Shown: positions 61,447 through 64,000 of the stretch, in pieces
Position numbering within the stretch: the stretch's first letter is position 1
How the letters are laid out: each line of letters opens with the position of its first letter
Assembly: GCF_002078015.1 (NCBI RefSeq)
Contig: NZ_LWBP01000185.1
Coordinates: forward strand, 1-64,000
Reading direction: 5' to 3'
DNA: 64,000 nucleotides
From: Niastella populi
Lineage (GTDB): Bacteria; Bacteroidota; Bacteroidia; Chitinophagales; Chitinophagaceae
Position numbers and translations under genes: made by a program
Notes under the pieces: generated by a model
Told to the model about the DNA's origin: nothing
Databases searched by the model: none
The model's input: only the letters and a program-made list of their open reading frames with translations

Positions 61447-64000
61447 ATGTCAAATGCGTATTCACTCCACCTCGGGCTGAACAATGTAGATCCTGATCAT
61501 TACGACGGCTGGAACGGCCAGTTGTATTGTTGTGAGAACGACGCGCTGTTCTATCATGAAATGGCAGAACGGGCCGGTATTAAGAACCGCAAATTGTTAT
61601 TGTCAGGCGGCAGCCAGGGTGCGGAAATGCCTGTTTCGGCCAACCTCGATAAATATCTTGAACAATTCAGCAAAACATTGAAAAGCGGCGATTTTCTTTT
61701 TATCACCTATTCGGGCCATGGCGGACAAATAAAGGACATAAACTTCGATGAAGAAGACAGTGTAGATGAAACCTGGTGCCTGTACGACCGGCAGTACCTC
61801 GATGATGAATTGTGGGAACATTTCAGCCGGTTCAAAAAAGGCGTTCGCATTCTTATGATCTCCGACAGCTGTCATAGCGGAAGCGTGGCGCGGGCGATCG
61901 ATTCGCCAAAAGATGCAGAAGTGGCCGGTTTGCTGGAAGATATCTTTAAGAAAATGAATCTGGTTACGCGCAATGCGCCAAAGGATATTACATTCAACTC
62001 ATACAGCAAACATAAAGAACAATATTACGGCCCCACGCACAAACCCATCGTTGTAAAGGAAGATATCCCGGCCACGGTATTGCTGCTGGGCGCCTGCCGC
62101 GATGAAGAGCTGGCCAGCGAATGGGACGGCTATGGACTGTTCACCAGTACCATCAGGAAAGTGCTGAGCATGAATAAAAGTATTGGCAGTTATGACGACT
62201 GGCACGAAAAGATTACACAGCAAATACCGGCCATTCAGCATCCTACGCTGTTCACTTATGGTTCGGGCGCTGATCTTTTCCGGAAGGAAAAGATCTTCCA
62301 GGTGGGTAATGGACAAAGTCCTTTCAGCTTTTTTGATCCCGAACAAAATACGGTTCCTGAAAAAGTGAAGGAGAACCTGCTTGTTGATTTTGGGAAAACC
62401 GCACCGCAATTGAGATCAACGGAGTATAAACCAGCGCAACATCTCAAACGCGATATGCCTGATACTCCTTCCATTCATTTAAAAGAAACAGCTCCCGATA
62501 CCACCAGTTCATGGGATGAAGCCTACAAAGCGTATTTTTCACTGCGGGCCGAACACCCTGAAGTTTTTGTTGAGCCCGATGTAAAAAGCAAATACCTGAA
62601 AGAATCACCGCTCTCCAAATCGGCCGATGGAAACAATTATATGTCTAACTGGCCCAAACCGCCCAATACGCTGGGCATAGATGAATTCATCTGGCACCTC
62701 GGCGATAACCATTCCCAGCTAAGAAAGGCGGCGCAAAGAGTAAAGGAGAAAATGAAATTAACCGATGTGCTGGATACGGTTCCAGACGACATGGTGAAAA
62801 TTGCGCACATCGATACGGGGTATATCCCTTCGCACCCGGCCACACCGAAATACCTGGTAAAAGATGCCGGCATCAGTTTCGTAGGCGGCGAACCCGATAA
62901 CAAGGGCACCGATATAATGCAAAACCGCATAAAGTTCCTCGAGCAGGATGGACATGGTTCTGCCACGTTGGCCATACTGGCGGGTAACTTCATAAAGAAA
63001 GAGGATGCCTATGCAGGTTATGAAGGTTTCTTTGGCGGCATACCATTCGCCAGAGTGATCCCTGTTCGCATTTGCGATACGGTTTACAATTCATTCAATG
63101 CAAACGATGTGGCCCGGGGTATTGAATATGCCATTGAAATGGGATGCGAAGTGATCTCCATGTCGATGGCCGGTTATCCAACGCGGCGGGTGGCCCGGGC
63201 GGTAAATAAAGCGTATGAGGCCGGCGTGGTGATTGTTACAGCCGCCGGTAATAATTGGGTAAAAGGCATCAGTAAACTAACGCCCAAAGCAGTAATGTAT
63301 CCTGCGCGGTTCGACCGCGTAATTGCTGCCTGCGGTGTTTGCTTTAATGAAAAGCCTTATGATTTTGCAGCGAACGAAGAAGAAATGAAGTTGCGTTCCG
63401 AAGGCGGCGATACCATGCAGGGTAACTGGGGGCCCGAAAAGGCAATGAGAACGGCATTGGCTGCGTATACGCCCAACCTGGCATGGGCCAACAATAATCC
63501 CAACAGCAAATACCGCTTTTCAAGAACCGGTGGCGGCACTTCATCAGCTACCCCGCAAATTGCGGCGGCCGCCGCATTATGGATCGCATATAACCGGCAG
63601 GAGCTGGCAGATAAACAATACAAAGGCACATGGAAACAGGCAGAAGCGGTGCGGCAGGCCCTGTTCCAGAGCGGTGGAATCGATTATCCCGGGTATAAAA
63701 AATATTACGGCAATGGCTCTTTAAAAGCAAGCGCAGCACTGGATGTTTCGGCCGATATTTTCAATATGGAATTGAAACAGGCAGAAGAAGCGTCGGTAAG
63801 TTTTTTGGGAATCGGTAAATTCGTATCACAATGGTTCCGGGCATTGCCTGCAAAATCGGCGCTTCCCGAAACAGTACCGCCCACCGATAAACAAATACAG
63901 GAAATGATGTCGGTTGAAATAATGCAGGTCATGTATAAAGACCCGGCGTTGTTCGAGTACCTCGATACGATTGACCTGGATGGCGCCGACGCAGATTTTT
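61447..64000 (+). CDS. Caspase (C14)-subtilase (S8) fusion protein, 3' end beyond the window
   Basis: One frame is open from ATG 61447 to the right edge (851 codons). An N-terminal caspase-like domain (about 1-265) has catalytic His91 (TYSGHGGQ) and Cys142 (ISDSCHSGS). A linker of about 150 residues is rich in charged and Pro residues. A subtilisin domain follows (about 440-770) with Asp456 (AHIDTG), His503 (DGHGSA), oxyanion Asn602 (AAGNN) and Ser699 (GGTSSATP). All catalytic residues of both proteases are present. No signal peptide is seen, so it should be cytoplasmic. A caspase of the metacaspase/orthocaspase type in the same chain as a subtilase suggests a protease cascade, possibly for regulated cell death or defence; this is inference. 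Confidence 0.88.
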   Translation, partial: MSNAYSLHLGLNNVDPDHYDGWNGQLYCCENDALFYHEMAERAGIKNRKLLLSGGSQGAEMPVSANLDKYLEQFSKTLKSGDFLFITYSGHGGQIKDINFDEEDSVDETWCLYDRQYLDDELWEHFSRFKKGVRILMISDSCHSGSVARAIDSPKDAEVAGLLEDIFKKMNLVTRNAPKDITFNSYSKHKEQYYGPTHKPIVVKEDIPATVLLLGACRDEELASEWDGYGLFTSTIRKVLSMNKSIGSYDDWHEKITQQIPAIQHPTLFTYGSGADLFRKEKIFQVGNGQSPFSFFDPEQNTVPEKVKENLLVDFGKTAPQLRSTEYKPAQHLKRDMPDTPSIHLKETAPDTTSSWDEAYKAYFSLRAEHPEVFVEPDVKSKYLKESPLSKSADGNNYMSNWPKPPNTLGIDEFIWHLGDNHSQLRKAAQRVKEKMKLTDVLDTVPDDMVKIAHIDTGYIPSHPATPKYLVKDAGISFVGGEPDNKGTDIMQNRIKFLEQDGHGSATLAILAGNFIKKEDAYAGYEGFFGGIPFARVIPVRICDTVYNSFNANDVARGIEYAIEMGCEVISMSMAGYPTRRVARAVNKAYEAGVVIVTAAGNNWVKGISKLTPKAVMYPARFDRVIAACGVCFNEKPYDFAANEEEMKLRSEGGDTMQGNWGPEKAMRTALAAYTPNLAWANNNPNSKYRFSRTGGGTSSATPQIAAAAALWIAYNRQELADKQYKGTWKQAEAVRQALFQSGGIDYPGYKKYYGNGSLKASAALDVSADIFNMELKQAEEASVSFLGIGKFVSQWFRALPAKSALPETVPPTDKQIQEMMSVEIMQVMYKDPALFEYLDTIDLDGADADF

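Noticed and set aside
61603-62993. Several minus-strand frames below the right-edge gene
   Set aside because: They are antisense to the continuous caspase-subtilase frame, which has both catalytic sets.
1-64000. tRNA, rRNA, riboswitch, integrase, transposase, retron or DGR
   Set aside because: Read for on both strands by eye; no convincing cloverleaf, conserved riboswitch core or recombinase/reverse-transcriptase motif was found. Small RNAs cannot be excluded.

Overview
The window looks like the chromosome of a member of the Bacteroidota, most likely Chitinophagaceae (Niastella/Chitinophaga-like). The basis is three complete units of ECF sigma factor, FecR anti-sigma factor, SusC-like receptor and SusD-like lipoprotein; type IX secretion C-terminal domains; many lipoproteins with a Cys lipobox; LytS-type kinases; and proteins of the DUF4843, DUF4302 and PKD-like lipoprotein families. 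This is a lineage inference from gene content; no rRNA or tRNA gene was seen.

Layout. 1-1626: 3' end of a large Ig/MBG-repeat surface protein with a gliding-motility (T9SS) C-terminal domain. 1.8-4.1 kb: lyase-like lipoprotein, YceI lipoprotein, GyrI-like protein. 4.3-14.9 kb (+): nutrient-uptake cluster 1 (sigma, FecR, SusC, SusD, DUF4843, PKD-like lipoprotein, TlpA-like thioredoxin). 15.2-16.5 kb: two small hypothetical genes. 16.5-23.6 kb (-): cluster 2 (sigma, FecR, SusC interrupted by an in-frame TAA, SusD). 23.9-32.8 kb: CvfB-like RNA-binding protein, a siderophore-type receptor with PepSY membrane protein, small proteins, an SBF-type transporter and two overlapping LytS-type kinases. 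33.0-43.2 kb (-): cluster 3 (sigma, FecR, SusC, SusD, zinc metallohydrolase lipoprotein, DUF4302 lipoprotein). 43.2-47.9 kb: palindromic element, FtsX-type permease remnant, acetyltransferase, MocR-type regulator, thioredoxin-like protein. 48.1-51.4 kb (-): two GH5 glycosidases, one with two CBM32-like modules and a T9SS sorting domain. 51.5-61.1 kb: YjbQ, two Gfo/Idh/MocA oxidoreductases around a TRIC-like channel and a DUF6929-like lipoprotein, prolyl oligopeptidase, ZU5-like lipoprotein, EcsC. From 61447 to the right edge: one open frame joining a caspase domain to a subtilisin domain.

How the genes work together. Each sigma/FecR/SusCD unit is built like a transenvelope signalling switch: a receptor with an N-terminal STN domain senses its ligand, FecR relays this across the inner membrane and releases the sigma factor, which then transcribes the receptor and its partner lipoproteins. 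Accessory genes differ between units (redox/PKD-like in cluster 1, none in cluster 2, zinc hydrolase/DUF4302 in cluster 3), which suggests different substrates.

The points most worth a second look are the caspase-subtilase fusion at the right edge; a Tat-lipoprotein leader separated from its oxidoreductase by one extra A in a 7-A run; a SusC gene with a single in-frame TAA where AAA (Lys) is expected; and a family of octamer micro-arrays with a shared core that sit at gene 3' ends and even encode the last residues of two proteins.
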